The notes beneath the pieces were generated by a model that saw nothing but the letters and a program-made list of their open reading frames with translations, searched no databases and had not been told where the DNA came from. Positions 33,150 through 45,198 of a stretch of 64,000 bases of DNA are shown here, one piece after another (positions within the stretch are counted from its first letter, which is position 1; each line of letters opens with the position of its first letter). The position numbers and the translations under genes were made by a program. Source of the stretch: Saururus chinensis (taxonomy: Eukaryota; Streptophyta; Magnoliopsida; Piperales; Saururaceae); contig CP141141.1 in the NCBI GenBank assembly GCA_035235625.1, forward strand, positions 16,365,968-16,429,967, written 5' to 3'.

Positions 33150-36090
33150 AGGGTCCGTTTGTTTCGACTGAATCTTAATATGAAAAGTTATCTTAATTAG
33201 TTGAAAAGTTGATTATCTGATTTAGCTGAATCTAAAATTGAATTAGCTGAATCTGGAACTGAATTAACTGAATCTAAAGGTAAATTAACAGAATCTAAAT
33301 ATGAATTTCATTATCATCAACCAGGTTGAATACAAATGTCATAAAAAATTATAGAAAAGCTAACTAAAATTATACTAGACCCTCACACAAACAATTTATT
33401 AGACTAGATACTATAGGGTCACATATCAAATTGGGATTCCTGAAACATATACTTTCTTGTACATATAGCAATGGAATTATAAAATTAAGTATGCCCCTTA
33501 ATTAGTATTCCTCAAAACTAACAGCTCCACCATAAAAAATTCGTTCTCACCCAATTAATTAGCCTCCTCCATAGCTTAATCTAGCAATTCAATGGACATC
33601 ACTATCCCAAAAGCTTCATGAAAAAAAAATTCCCTTATCAACATATTCTTTAACAATTTGAACATCAGACACCTCAAATTCCTGCAGTCCAACAATGCAA
33701 ACCTCTTGCCGCCCATCTTCCCTCATACATAGTTTTCTGATAAAAAACCAAAAGGGCTCAAAACTTCTGTTCATCTAACTTGATAAAGAAATCAACTTAA
33801 TACAAGCCTAAAATACTTGCAATATAAAATACCTAGAAACTTATCAATAATACTACCTAGAATTATATTGGAAAATAAAAAGAAATGGTTATATATAATT
33901 TTTCTGTGTCATCATTGATGTTGCTCTTGGTCAAACCAGCTGCTTCCAAGGGAAGATTCTTCACATATGAAATGGATCTTCATATGTCATCCTCCATGAA
34001 CCTTTGCAGTCTTCTGCCATGATAGCTACATACACAAACAAGACCAGGAAAAATATCTTTTTTTCTTCATAAAAATACAGCATCTATGACCATAACTAAA
34101 TATTCTTTTGATTGGTAATCATTAATAATATGCTTTCTCTTCTGCTGCCACCTACTTGGCGCCTCTTCACACTCTCTCTCATTTAAGCTACAAGAGCCTC
34201 TGCTAAATATTCTTTTGATTGGTAATCATTAATAATATGCTTTCTCTTCTGCTGCCACCTACTTGGCGCCTCCTCACACTCTCTCTCATTTAAGCTACAA
34301 GAGCCTCTGCCTTCAAGAACCCTGTCTAGGACTGTCATTAGAGACTCCACCTTCAAGAGCCCTGTCTCCCTTGCCTGCCTCAACATGGAGAAGCTCGCCC
34401 ATTTTCACCTTGCCTTTGATGGTGCCGTTTAATTTACTTGCCAGCATAGTATGGAAGCGATGATCAACAACATAAATGAGAACAAGGGCATGGTAAAAGC
34501 TACAAAAGAGTGCAATGACATAGGCTTTGAAAGCCCAAGATGGGTCTTTCAACTTATGTGAGACTGCCATCAACATTGGCAGCATCCTGCCAAGGAAGTG
34601 ATTATGATAACAGACCATATATGCTTGTACTATAACAACTCAATTATATTAATCTGTGACTGGCCTCAACTGATACCATTAACATCCATCAAGGCATTAA
34701 TAGGAATTGTTTTCTTTTTGTCTGGTCATGCTTGCACTTAAAATTATTCTATTAAAAAATAGTTAGGCAAAGTCAAGAGAAGAATTCAAGCACAAGGAAA
34801 GAAAAATAGCGGCAGAAAAGAATACAATCCTTCTCTGAGGTTAATGACAGCTAGATGAAATGGGTTTGTGTATCTCATATGCAAATGACTCATTACACTC
34901 TCATGAAACCCTCACCAGCATCCTGCCATGAAAATTTTTTCAGAAGTATAATCTGGCAAGACGTCAAATCTATTGGTGTTTCCTACTGAGCAGTTTGGTC
35001 TCATATCAGGGCTCAGAACTGGAGTAGCTGTGTTGGACCAGCAAAAGAATCCACCATGGGCAACTTAGTGAAGAATTATAAACAGAGAACAAGTAAATTG
35101 AATTATCATAACACGTTGATTAAAAGGTGTATAATCAGGAAGAACATAAGTTACGACCCTACCACAAGATCAACTGACATCACCAAAAAACTGTTCAACA
35201 GATACACCAAAGAGAGCAAACTCAGATATACAATTAAGTAAGACCATGGATCAGAAGGACAAATACTGTAATCAGTGAGGCAATTCTTGGTTAAATCAGT
35301 TAATTCCGAAGTCTTCAAAGATGAAGAGAAGATATATCGGGTTGCGCTCAATCCTTCACGAACCTTGGCAACATTCTGCCATGCAAGTTACATATAAACA
35401 AGACCAGAAGTTATATCTTTATATCACAATCATATACCATATCTTTAATGCCCACATGAGTTAATAGATCCAAGAGAACAGAGACTGAAGCCCTGAAGCC
35501 CTCTACTCAAACAAAACAGAAAACAATAAAATCGACAGTTTAATTGAAGGTACGAAATAACTTTGCAACAACTCACTACAACAAAACACCATAAATAAAT
35601 AAATCAGAAGGCACAAATAGTCATAGTCCTAATCAACAAAAAAAGAATGAAAAAGCAGAATGGTTGACGAGAACACAGCGATAGGGTCTCGGCGAGTGAC
35701 GGAGGACGGAGAGCAGATGAGGAGGGGCAGCAACGGGAGAGGACGGAGGAGGGTCTTGGTCAGTGATGGAGGTGCAGCGACGATGAGCAGAAGACTACCA
35801 ACCCCTTCAGCCGGCAGTAGTAACGATGGGCAGAAGACCTTCAACCGGTCACTATTCGAGGGAGGGACAGCAAGGGTAGGGGGAGAAGAGGGATCAGGGT
35901 TTCGAGCTTCGAATTCAGTAAATCAGCTGGGCAAACGCATTTGATCCCAGGGTTATAAAATTACACGTAATTTAATTTCTTTGCTTAATCAGCCCAAAAT
36001 TTAGCTCATAATAAACAGCCGGAAAAGTCGGCTTTCGGCCGGCTTTTAAATGACTTAATCAGCTAAGACCTGATTAAGGCTCTCCCCTTT
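33150..36090. other. Unclassified candidate element or decayed gene
   Basis: The left side opens with GGGTCCGTTTGTTTCGACT, a form of end seen in some plant hAT-like MITEs, followed by AATTAGCTGAATCTAAA repeats (33215-33300). The right side has TTAATCAGCTAAGACC motifs (36050-36075). Between them are a short GC-rich open frame (35660-35944) and fragments on the minus strand that look like exons, e.g. the frame 34618-34313 (LGRMLPMLMAVSHKLKD) and two related splice-acceptor-like blocks ending CATGGCAG at 34022-34005 and 35386-35365. A matching right terminal inverted repeat was not found. I cannot name a product. Confidence 0.25.
34096..34309. repeat. 107-bp tandem duplication
   Basis: 34096-34202 and 34203-34309 are two nearly identical copies starting CTAAATATTCTTTTG and ending CAAGAGCCTCTG. 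I see a single difference, CGCCTCTTC versus CGCCTCCTC. It is therefore a recent event. Confidence 0.95.
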
Positions 36091-39000
36091 CAGCAATACA
36101 TATCAAGTGTTTCCCTTGGAGATACAACATAAGAACATTAAAATTTACTTAATGAGGAGCAAGTCCATGCCATATTTCTTTAACATGAAGAGGATAAAAA
36201 TATTCAATACGTGAAAACCCCCTCGTCTCCCTCGCTCCTTACACCCACTCTTTTCCACTGGCCATCCGGCCAATTGTCATACCACTGCCAGACTGCGCCG
36301 GTAAAATCCAGCATTTTAGTTTCCTATTTGATTTTGTCTATTTACTTTTGGCTGGAAAATATGGTCAAAGTCCATAGAGTTGTCCAACATACACTAGAAG
36401 GTAAATGAAGAAGAAGCTGGTATGCATGAAAAGTTGGCCCAATTGCTTGGAGGGAATTTCTAGATATTTTCTTCTTAAATATTTTGTATTTAATCCTCAA
36501 AAGATCTCGGTTTTAATTGATGGATTTTAATTGGAACTTAAGGAAAACCTACATTGGAGTAGGTTTCCAAAATAGGGCCACCCCCTACCTCCCCAAACTA
36601 GGCACCCTCACTGTCTACCCTCTTTCCTCCCCCAGGACTCCTCTTCTATTGCTAGCTGCCTTTTTCTCTTTCATCAATATCATTTCAATTTTCTAGTTAA
36701 AATAACCATGATGATTCCCAAAGATCAACAGACTTCATCTCTTCTCCATCTTGCATGCACCAACTAAGTATTTCTACAGGATTCTTCGAATTCAAGGGCT
36801 TACCTAGAATGTGGATGAATGTAATCATCCTATCTTCGCTAATTTGATAAGTTTGGACTTTAGTTTACCCTTCAAAATCCTAACGCATCCAATTTTGTCA
36901 TCGAGGGTTTGTAGTAGACGAAAATGTTGCAATATCAAACACTTAATCTTCAAGAGATAAGTGAATCACTTCCTCAATCAATAATTTATATGGTTGTTGA
37001 GATATTTGGGACCAATTTTATACAGTTTTTGTTGATATAATTTGTTAAAATTTGTGGGAAATTATTTATTTCTTAATTAGATTGAAATTGGGATTTTTCT
37101 AAACATATTGTACATGTTGTAGTATGAGTGGATGAGCTTGTACTTACCATTTGAGTTTCTAGGTGAAATTTCTATGGAATGATGTTGACTCATACAACTA
37201 TCTCTCGTTCAATTTAGGTGCAATGCAATGCATTTTTTCTATGTATTTTTTTGTTGAATTTGATGTGTTGCGTCATAGTTCTATAGATTTTTGAAACCCT
37301 TCTGTGATCTATTTGCTCAGAGAAAAATTACATAGTCTCTATCTATTTGCTCTTAAGACCCTTTGGTCTATTCGTCTCCAAATTTTTTGGGTCATTATTT
37401 CTAAGTCTTGTTATAACTGGATTTATTAATGCTCCATGTTCCAAAATTACACTTTCATTGTCTTGCAGTTTGGCTTATGTTTCTGTGCCCAAATCATATA
37501 TTCTCTTGCTTAACAGTTTTTACTGTATATGCTCCTATGAATTTTGAATTCACAAACCAAATTTCCTGATGAAATGATATCTCTCGGTAGGTGATCAGAT
37601 CATCTATTTCTTGACAGACAGTAATTTTGGCCATGCCCACTCTTTTTCCAAAATCATTTTTATTATTACTCATATTTATGAGTCACCAATTTATTTATTG
37701 CTACGTAAGGAAGACATTGAATCTAATGCCTCTGAAAGTTTATGGAACAATATGTTAGTTTAGTATTTTTCATTTAATGTGATTATATGATTTGTTTGCA
37801 AAACTGTTTGATGTATTGTAACCTAATCGTTGTATGTTATTAATGCCTTTCGGGTTGTATTTATTCATGTCGAATGAATATTGATGATTCATATTATGGA
37901 TATATCTTGCTCAATATGCAACCAAGATGAATAGGTTTGGGGAAGGCCAATATTACATAATCTATAAACAAGTTAAGAAGTAGCAATATAAAGGCATGCA
38001 TAAATTGTGGTTTGAGTAACTTATATGAATAGTTAAGCTCAAGACTCCACACATTTAAGCTGAAGCATGCACCAAATAGACCGATCATAGATAGGTATGA
38101 TAATAACCAGTATGTTACGAGGGTATCATAGTCGTTGAGATGGTATGTTTGCTCTCCACGAGGCCAATATGCAACGCACATGACTAATCCGGGATGAGCA
38201 CTTGACACTTTGTGTCACCTATGTATTAAGAAAAATTCATAGTAATAAGGCTTATTTGGTATAGTATGTCTTCATATTTGTTTTACCAGAACAATTGGGT
38301 TTTACTCCGTAAACTTATTTAACACATTTAGCATATGTGTTGTCTTCTAGTTATAGTAAATCATGTCAAGCACTAGGTAATTACGAATGTCATTCCTATC
38401 TATATATGTGGACATGTTATCATTTATTGTGATGGTGGGTTCTTGCTGAGCCTACCTCTATATTAGCCACATGTCCATTACATAAATATTTTGATCAAAT
38501 ACCAATAATAAATGACACACTTATATGTGCCTAGATAACAAACCTAAGGAAAACAGAATAACCGATGTAGCAAGAGGAACTCTCACTACAGTAAGCCCAA
38601 ACCCCAAGAGAAAAACACTTCTACATATAATACCTACACCACACACTTCTACATATAATACCTACACAATGGATATTAGTATATAAATATACTCAATGAG
38701 ATTATAAAGCAAAAACTAAAATATCCAATCTCTCATAACATTAAAGAATAAGTCAACTCAGACATAACTTTCAACTTTTCAAACCACATCTAGACAAAAA
38801 AAAAAGGAAACAAAAGGTAAAATGTTCTATAAGACTCATCAGTTGCATCTAAAAGTTCAACTACACCTCATTAGAAAGTGAACTACTACAACTCGACTTC
38901 AGCCTTTTTCTAAATCTAATATCTAATTTTATCTATGTCATGAAACGAAACGAAAGCCCACAAGGGCTCACGGACCCAAGTGGTTAAGATCTCAACTTCC

Positions 39001-41190
39001 ATGATCATCAAGACCTCCTTTATTGTAATGTGCTACATCATTTATGTTTTTATGCTATGATCTGTTTGAACCTAACTTCTAAGCCAATGAGCCACTCTAC
39101 ATATAAAGTTCCACTTTCAGAGAACTAATAGATTATAATTTTATTTCATACCATACCCCTCTGCTATGTGTCTAAGGTGTCTCACTTTTGGAGCCAACTA
39201 GACATTAGGATCTCTTTGTCTTTAAATGTTAAATGCATTGGCTAAGGGATGATTATCTATATTACAAACATTCTCTTACTTACCCAAATATAATACATGC
39301 ATATCTTCATACTTGCACACATCCATAATGCATAAAAACCATATCATTATATAATTTATAGATAACATATATTTCATCAAAAAACATGTTTGAATTATGT
39401 GCACCATCGGTGACCCCACCAACATGTCAGATAGGATGTCATGACCACTAACCTCCCATCAACTTATCGAACCCTTATCGACAGTGGATAAGATGTGGAA
39501 GCCTATCTTTTTGACATTAAAACTGATGCGGCACATCCTTTGTAATTAAAAAATGTATAACTTCCCACAATTTCTGGGAAAACCGTGTCCTACGGTTTTA
39601 CCAACACAACTATTGACACGTCAAGAAATTTAAAAGTAAAATATTACATTTTTTTTGAAAAAATATAGTGTATTACAAGGGTAGCTCAAGAGAATATTAT
39701 TGAACTTTATTAATATCCATTGACTTGTGAAAATTAAACTCTTATTACATGTTATTTTGTTCCTTTAAAAAACAAATTCTCGTTACATGTTATTTTGCTA
39801 CTTTAAAACATTTACTTGGTTTTCTATTTGATTGGGATTGTGTTTTCCTATACTAGGCGGCTTGTTTTTATACATGTTGCCACATCAAGATCCAAACTAG
39901 TAGTCACTTTGGCAGGGATCGTGAGAACCACTTAAAGAGATGTCGCAAGATTGTCCTTGGCCTACCATACAACTAATAATATATATTTACACACTCCAGC
40001 TACCCTTCACTTGGCGGCGACAATAAATATTTATAACGGGCTTTGGTTTACTATTTTTATTAGGAATGAAAACTAAATATTTACTGTTATATTATTGGAA
40101 ATCAAGAAGACATTGTATTGATTAGATCTATGCAAAGCAAGGGTAGATAGATTGAGCTCCGCTTAGCTCATGGGGAAGCCAAAGGAGATCTATCTCCAGC
40201 CAATCCAGACAAGACAACATGGCTAGTTTGGCCGTGGCAAGTTGATGCTTGGCAAAGGGAGCACGTTGACGAGAGGAGATGATAGCAGTGACTACAAAAG
40301 TAGTAGCGACAACAAGAATGATGTTATTGGCGTAGCAGTACAAAGGGGGGAGAAAAAAAAGGGGGGCCATACTAGGGGGAGGGTGGTTTTGTTATGAAAA
40401 AATAAGAGCATACTTGTAATTAGTTGTCCTTTTCTCAATTTCGAAAAACAAAGGCAGGACCATGATCAAAGGATCTATTGACCATTTTCTAAAAAAACTA
40501 TTATGCACTGCCCCTTTATAGTGTACAAAGACTCCTTCAAAAAATTATATGGAGCTATTAATGTGGGATGGAGTACAAGTCTTAGCCATGTAATCTTTAC
40601 ATGATCATATAAAATTATTTGGATTAATCACCTTGTCAAAAGAGACACATAAATGTTTTTTTTCGTGTTTGTTTGGGCACGGAAACAAGGTAAATTGCAA
40701 ATTCTTTAAATGAAATTAACATTATTATAAGGTTCACGTGATGTTTGACAGAAGGAAAAATGTCAACAAAACCAACCAATTTCTATGGATTCCTTTGTGG
40801 CTCGTATTCCCTCTTTCGTACATTTCTGCTTCTCAAGTTTTAAACAGAAAGTCCTTCCAGAATGCTAAAAATGGAGCTGTTTAAAACTGCCTGTTAAGTT
40901 TTTCAATTAAGGAAAAAAGACCTATTAGGTTTGCACACATTTGACCCTCGTTATTGAATGTAAGCTAAAAGTGGGGCGAGCCAAGCAGACTTATCGAGCA
41001 GGCTAAACTCGGCTCAAACTAGCTCAACTCGAATTAGGCTCGGCTCGAATTCGATTCGAGTTTGAAGATGCTCGAGTTGAGTATAAGCATACCCTTGCTC
41101 GACTAGGATCGGTTAGAATAAAATTTGAACTTGACTCATACTCAACTCGAGCTCAAATAAAAATTAAAAATTATACATAATATTATTTAG
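36091..41190. other. Intergenic sequence without recognised genes
   Basis: Mostly AT-rich, unique-looking DNA. A 24-bp direct repeat (CACTTCTACATATAATACCT plus four bases) occurs at 38616-38639 and 38644-38667. At 40975-41155 is a CTCGAGCTCGGCTCG-type repeat; similar wording recurs at 53620-53675. The 104-residue minus-strand frame at 38208-37894 and the 80-residue one at 40370-40128 are not recognisable. Confidence 0.45.
41182..41190. repeat. Left 9-bp target-site duplication of MULE-2
   Basis: TATTATTTA here is repeated exactly at 50134-50142, immediately outside the two terminal inverted repeats. Confidence 0.9.
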
Positions 41191-41485
41191 GAAAAATTAT
41201 ATAAATAATAATAAAAAAATATTTACCAAAATAAACCACTTTGGGAAATATTTCCCAAAGTGGTGTTCCTTTTTGCCACGTAGGCTCCAGCCAAGCAGCT
41301 GGCGCCTGCGTGGGTTTTGTTTTTAATTTTTAAGTTGATTTCGTCATTTAGAAGGACGAAATTGGTTTTAAGCCGATTTTGTCCTTCTAAACGACGAAAC
41401 CGTTTTAAGTTGACCCGGTTTCGTCGTTCAAAACGAAGAAATCAACTTAAGCTGGTTTCGTCGTTCTAAACGATGAAATCAAAAT
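41191..41485. repeat. Left terminal inverted repeat of MULE-2
   Basis: Matches the reverse complement of about 49838-50133: GGAAAAATTATATAAATAA, then CCAAAATAAACCACTTTGGG, a self-complementary AAGTGG...CCACTT stem at 41238-41264, a GCCACGTAGGC block, then four ~26-bp palindromes with TTTCGTC ... GACGAAA cores at about 41337, 41377, 41424 and 41455. Confidence 0.92.
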
Positions 41486-41697
41486 AATTTTTAAAAAAAA
41501 ACTATTTGAAACTAATTTTATCACCTATCCATGTTCATTCATTCTAAACATACATAATACATACACAATTGCATTCATTCCACCCATTCCATGCATAACA
41601 AATAACATTAAAGTACATCATAGATGAGTATCAAATATATTACATCACAAGTCGAAAAAATATTTAGTTTAAAATAAACATATAAAAAAAAGTAATG

Positions 41698-43888
41698 TCA
41701 TAATCTTCTACGTCCTTGACCTCGACCTCGTCCTCGACGGTGGTATACGAGCTCATGATCTACCTCTAAGTATAAGTAATAGATGGTACAACACGAGCTG
41801 GCCAATGTCGTCTATAATATAAAATCGGATCTGGTTGAGCTACATGTGCAGTGTCCGGAAATGATGAACCTGGAGGAGAGCTATACGCTGCTGATGATGA
41901 TGAAATATCAGGGCATGAAGAGTGCATCGACTGCATCTGAGCGGCCTCGTTGACAAGATAATCTCGATGAACATCCGTGATTACCGAATGAAGCAATGGC
42001 AAGTTACGAAGGACATCATCAGACTCTCTAATCACCGACTGACATGCTGCTACGAAGTCCTCGCGCGAAGTACAGGTGATAAGTGCATCGGTCAAATGCG
42101 CATGCGTACGTCGAACTAGATTAAGCTATAAAAAAATAAATTAAATATTAGATAAATAATTAAAACAAAATAATAAATATTTTAATTAACAAAGTTGTAC
42201 TTACTAGAGCTGCCTTAGACGCTCCCCTAGGCTGATATGTCATCTCCTCTACATCATCGCGCGGTAAAATATATCATCGTGTAATCGGTAAATACCACTG
42301 CATATAAGCACTACAAACATCTCACAATGTCGTAGCCATCTCCCCTCTAATAATAGTGGCTCTCCTATCATCTCATCGAGTAATATATGATGCATGATGT
42401 ATAGCCCAGTCGGTAATATGGTGGCCCTGTCGAGTGATGCGATGGACAAACTCGACGATAAAAGGTGGGACCCCTTACTCCAGGTTAAACTGGAGCATTA
42501 CACGATCCGCCACATACATCTCTATAATCTCGTAACATATTAACAAAGTTTGAGATAGTCACACCTCTCGACCGTCCGTGCATAGGGGAGGTAACGCAGC
42601 CAACACGTCCTCTGAGTACGGCTGCCAAATAATCAATACAATATATACAGATAATTTAGTTTAAATAACGACAAATTTTTTAAAAATTATTACATAAATA
42701 AGTTCAACACGGCAATGAAATTACCTGGTATGGCCGCTGGTGGTCTAACTCCCCTCTGTATAGACGGAGTACTCCTTGTGGATTTTCGGTTCTCTTTTTC
42801 CGAACATTCTACCTTAAGGAGTTAAATTAAAAAAATAAGTTCAACATATGTATATAAAACGTTGCTAAAAAAGTAACGTGGTAAACATAAATACAACCTA
42901 CCTCGCCCATAATGGAGCACCCTCGACCAAGCGACCCATCTCAGCACTTGGTCGTCCGACGTGTAAGTGCTCCCACAACCATAACTATGTCAGAAAATAT
43001 GATAACAAATATTACAATTAAAGAATTATACGTGACTAAAATACCATATAAAGTTACACAATTAATTACCTGAAGAAGGGTCAGACAGCCCGCAATCCCC
43101 GAGGTTATGGCCTGGCATGCTTTCCCTAACTCTCGATATAAAAATATGAGAGTAGCACTGCCCCATGAATAAGTATCAACCATGTCAAAGTCGGCAAGGA
43201 GAGAGAGATATGAAAATGCACGTGGCTACTCGTGGTATCCGTAAATATCGTGGCTCCAAGTAAATATAATAGATAGGCTTGTGCATGTTGCCCGATAACT
43301 ATCATTGTAGCATCGGCTGGGAGCTCGCGAAACTCCTGTAAGAGCCATCGTAGGCTCACTCGGCTACCACGCATCACTGTAGTAGGACGAGCTCTACCAA
43401 GAAGTCTAACTAATATATCCATATGAACTCTTCCTGTCATGTTTGTCACAGGACGTCCATCAATGCGAAGTCTAATAAAACTGCCACATCCATGAGAATG
43501 ATGGACATCTCTCCATATGACAAATGAAACGTCTGAGTCTCCCTCCTCCATCTCTCAACAAGAGTTGTCAATAGAGGCCGATCTAGACGGACGTACTGTA
43601 GATGAATGAAATGGCTGAAACCCGCCTGATATAAGGTAAAATATGCTCGACTATGGGCCAATGGCAGAGATATTTAAAATGTTTGGTGCACTCAAGGCAC
43701 CTGAGGTCCTATAATAAATTTTAAAATTATAACATAGTGTACTATATCGTCCAAAAAATAAAACAAATTTTATAAAAAAATTATCATACATCTCCTCTCC
43801 AAATAGCAGTAGACCTATGTGACTCCTACTATCCAAGTAGGGAAGTGTCACTCGGGCCTAGCCCGTAACAAGGCTCTACATGATCCAT
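41698..43888 (-). pseudogene. PMD (plant mobile domain) gene of MULE-2
   Basis: The start MDHVEP at 43888 leads into GPSDTSLLG, two adjacent TAG stops, then ESHRSTAIWRG, matching the usual PMD opening (GP.D.S.L..QQ..HRS..IW.G). After an intron follow RLDRPLLTTLVERWRRETQTFHL, GEMSIILMDVAVLL, RIDGRPVTN, QHAQAYLLYLLG, YSWGSATLIFLYREL, IAGCLTLLQ, another GT/AG intron (about 43071-42988), LWLWEHLHVGRPS, TENPQGVLRLYRGELDH, WQPYSEDVLAALP and an Arg/Gly-rich end RRGRGRGQGRRRL at the stop (41698-41700). PMD proteins are host silencing and development factors (MAIN/MAIL) or transposon passengers; the domain's biochemistry is not settled. At least one frameshift (about 43490) and several stops mark it as broken. 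Confidence 0.85.
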
Positions 43889-43984
43889 ATTATCTACGAA
43901 AAATTAAGATCATATTATTAATTGAAAGGAACACATGCATACATGACTAAAAATATAGAATAAATAAAGAGGGTGATTATATGT

Positions 43985-45198
43985 TTACCAATCAACAGGA
44001 GGGTTTCTACATGATTTACTATTATGCCCACTTTGTTTACACCTCCCGCATTTATTTCCTCCTCTACCATCTCTCTCCATTGTTCTACAGTCCATTGTAT
44101 TCCTAATGTAAATAGACCGTGGGCGACCGGGTTGCCTTGTTGCTATTAGAGGGTATAACACAAAAGGTATATCCCTCTCCCAATACTCCTGACCACGAGG
44201 AGAATAAAATTCTGCGGAGTACACATTTTTATAAGTAGAAGATGTGAAAAATAGTGATGCCTGGATTGGCTCCCGCCGCTTTGCCCACACGGCAATAAGG
44301 TGCGAGGAAGGATAACCATAAACCTGATGGATGTTGCATGTACAAGTATGCATCGTAGCATTTACCATAACCTTTCGGGCACTAATTGATGTCACTTCGT
44401 ACTGACCCCTGTTGATCCTATTAACTATATACTCCCTGATTTTTCTTGTTTGCTCTCTCAATATAGCTTCCACTCTGGGAGTATACGAGGTGGCCATGGC
44501 AAAGGCGGCAAAATATCGTTCAACAAAAAAATTTATGAGCCAATAAAAGATAGCTGACACTAAAGCCTGACTCGTGCCCCCTTCAAGACGCTATTTAAAC
44601 TTTCAGCCATATTTTTAGTCATCATGTCAAATGTCATAAAACCACCATGGGCAAGGGACCACTGTGCTGGATGCAATTCTCCTCCTAAGAGGAGATGTTT
44701 TGCCCTAGGACTCTCTTGACCAATCAAGTCCATTTTAGCATCAAACTTTTCTATTGTAAGTGCACAAGCTGCTGCTCCAATCAAGTCCGTCAATGTATCA
44801 TTTTTGAACTCCTTAAAATTTGCTTTTATGTGACGGATGCAATAACAATGGTGGTAATCCAGCTCGGGAAGAACCTCAGGCACGGCCTTCTGAAGCCCCT
44901 TATGTTGATCTAAAATAATGACGATGTTCATCATGCCCATCAGTACATGATCCCTCAGATCCATTAGAAACCATTTCCAATTGTCTCCATCTTCCTTCCC
45001 AACAAGCCCGAATGCAAGAGAAAATAACTCGTTGTTTCCATCTGTAGCCGTTGCAGCCATAAGAGCACCGGGGTATCTGCCATACAAGTGATTGGCATCA
45101 ACACCAATCACGGGGATGCAATGTCGAAACCCTGCTATAGACGACCCAAATGCCCAAAACAATCGCTTAAATCTCCTACATTTTCCACCATATGCACT
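43985..45198 (-). pseudogene. MULE transposase, catalytic domain, SWIM finger and zinc knuckle
   Basis: From 45190 the minus strand reads YGGKCRRFKRLFWAFG, FRHCIPVIGVDANHLYG (first catalytic Asp), IILDQHKGL (second Asp), CYCIRHIKANFKEF (the C/H pair between the second and third acidic residues), and MAESLNSVLKGAR. This is the MULE (DDE/RNase H-like) domain. A frameshift at about 44570 leads into FYWLINFFVERYFA and the SWIM finger CTCNIHQVYGYPSSH, where the third Cys (normally PCSH) is Ser. It ends with a zinc knuckle CGRCKQSGHNSKSC and NPPVDW at 43985. The transposase would bind terminal repeats and cut and paste the element. The frameshift and the altered SWIM Cys argue against activity. Confidence 0.88.

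Noticed and set aside
35660-35944. 94-residue Arg/Gly-rich plus-strand open frame and its 71-residue antisense
   Set aside because: Locally GC-rich with open frames both ways; no motif, no partner exons. Kept only as part of the unclassified segment.
37894-38208. 104-residue minus-strand open frame with WPRGEQTYHL, faintly like PMD wording
   Set aside because: The surrounding residues do not follow the PMD order seen at 43-44 kb; chance resemblance is more likely.
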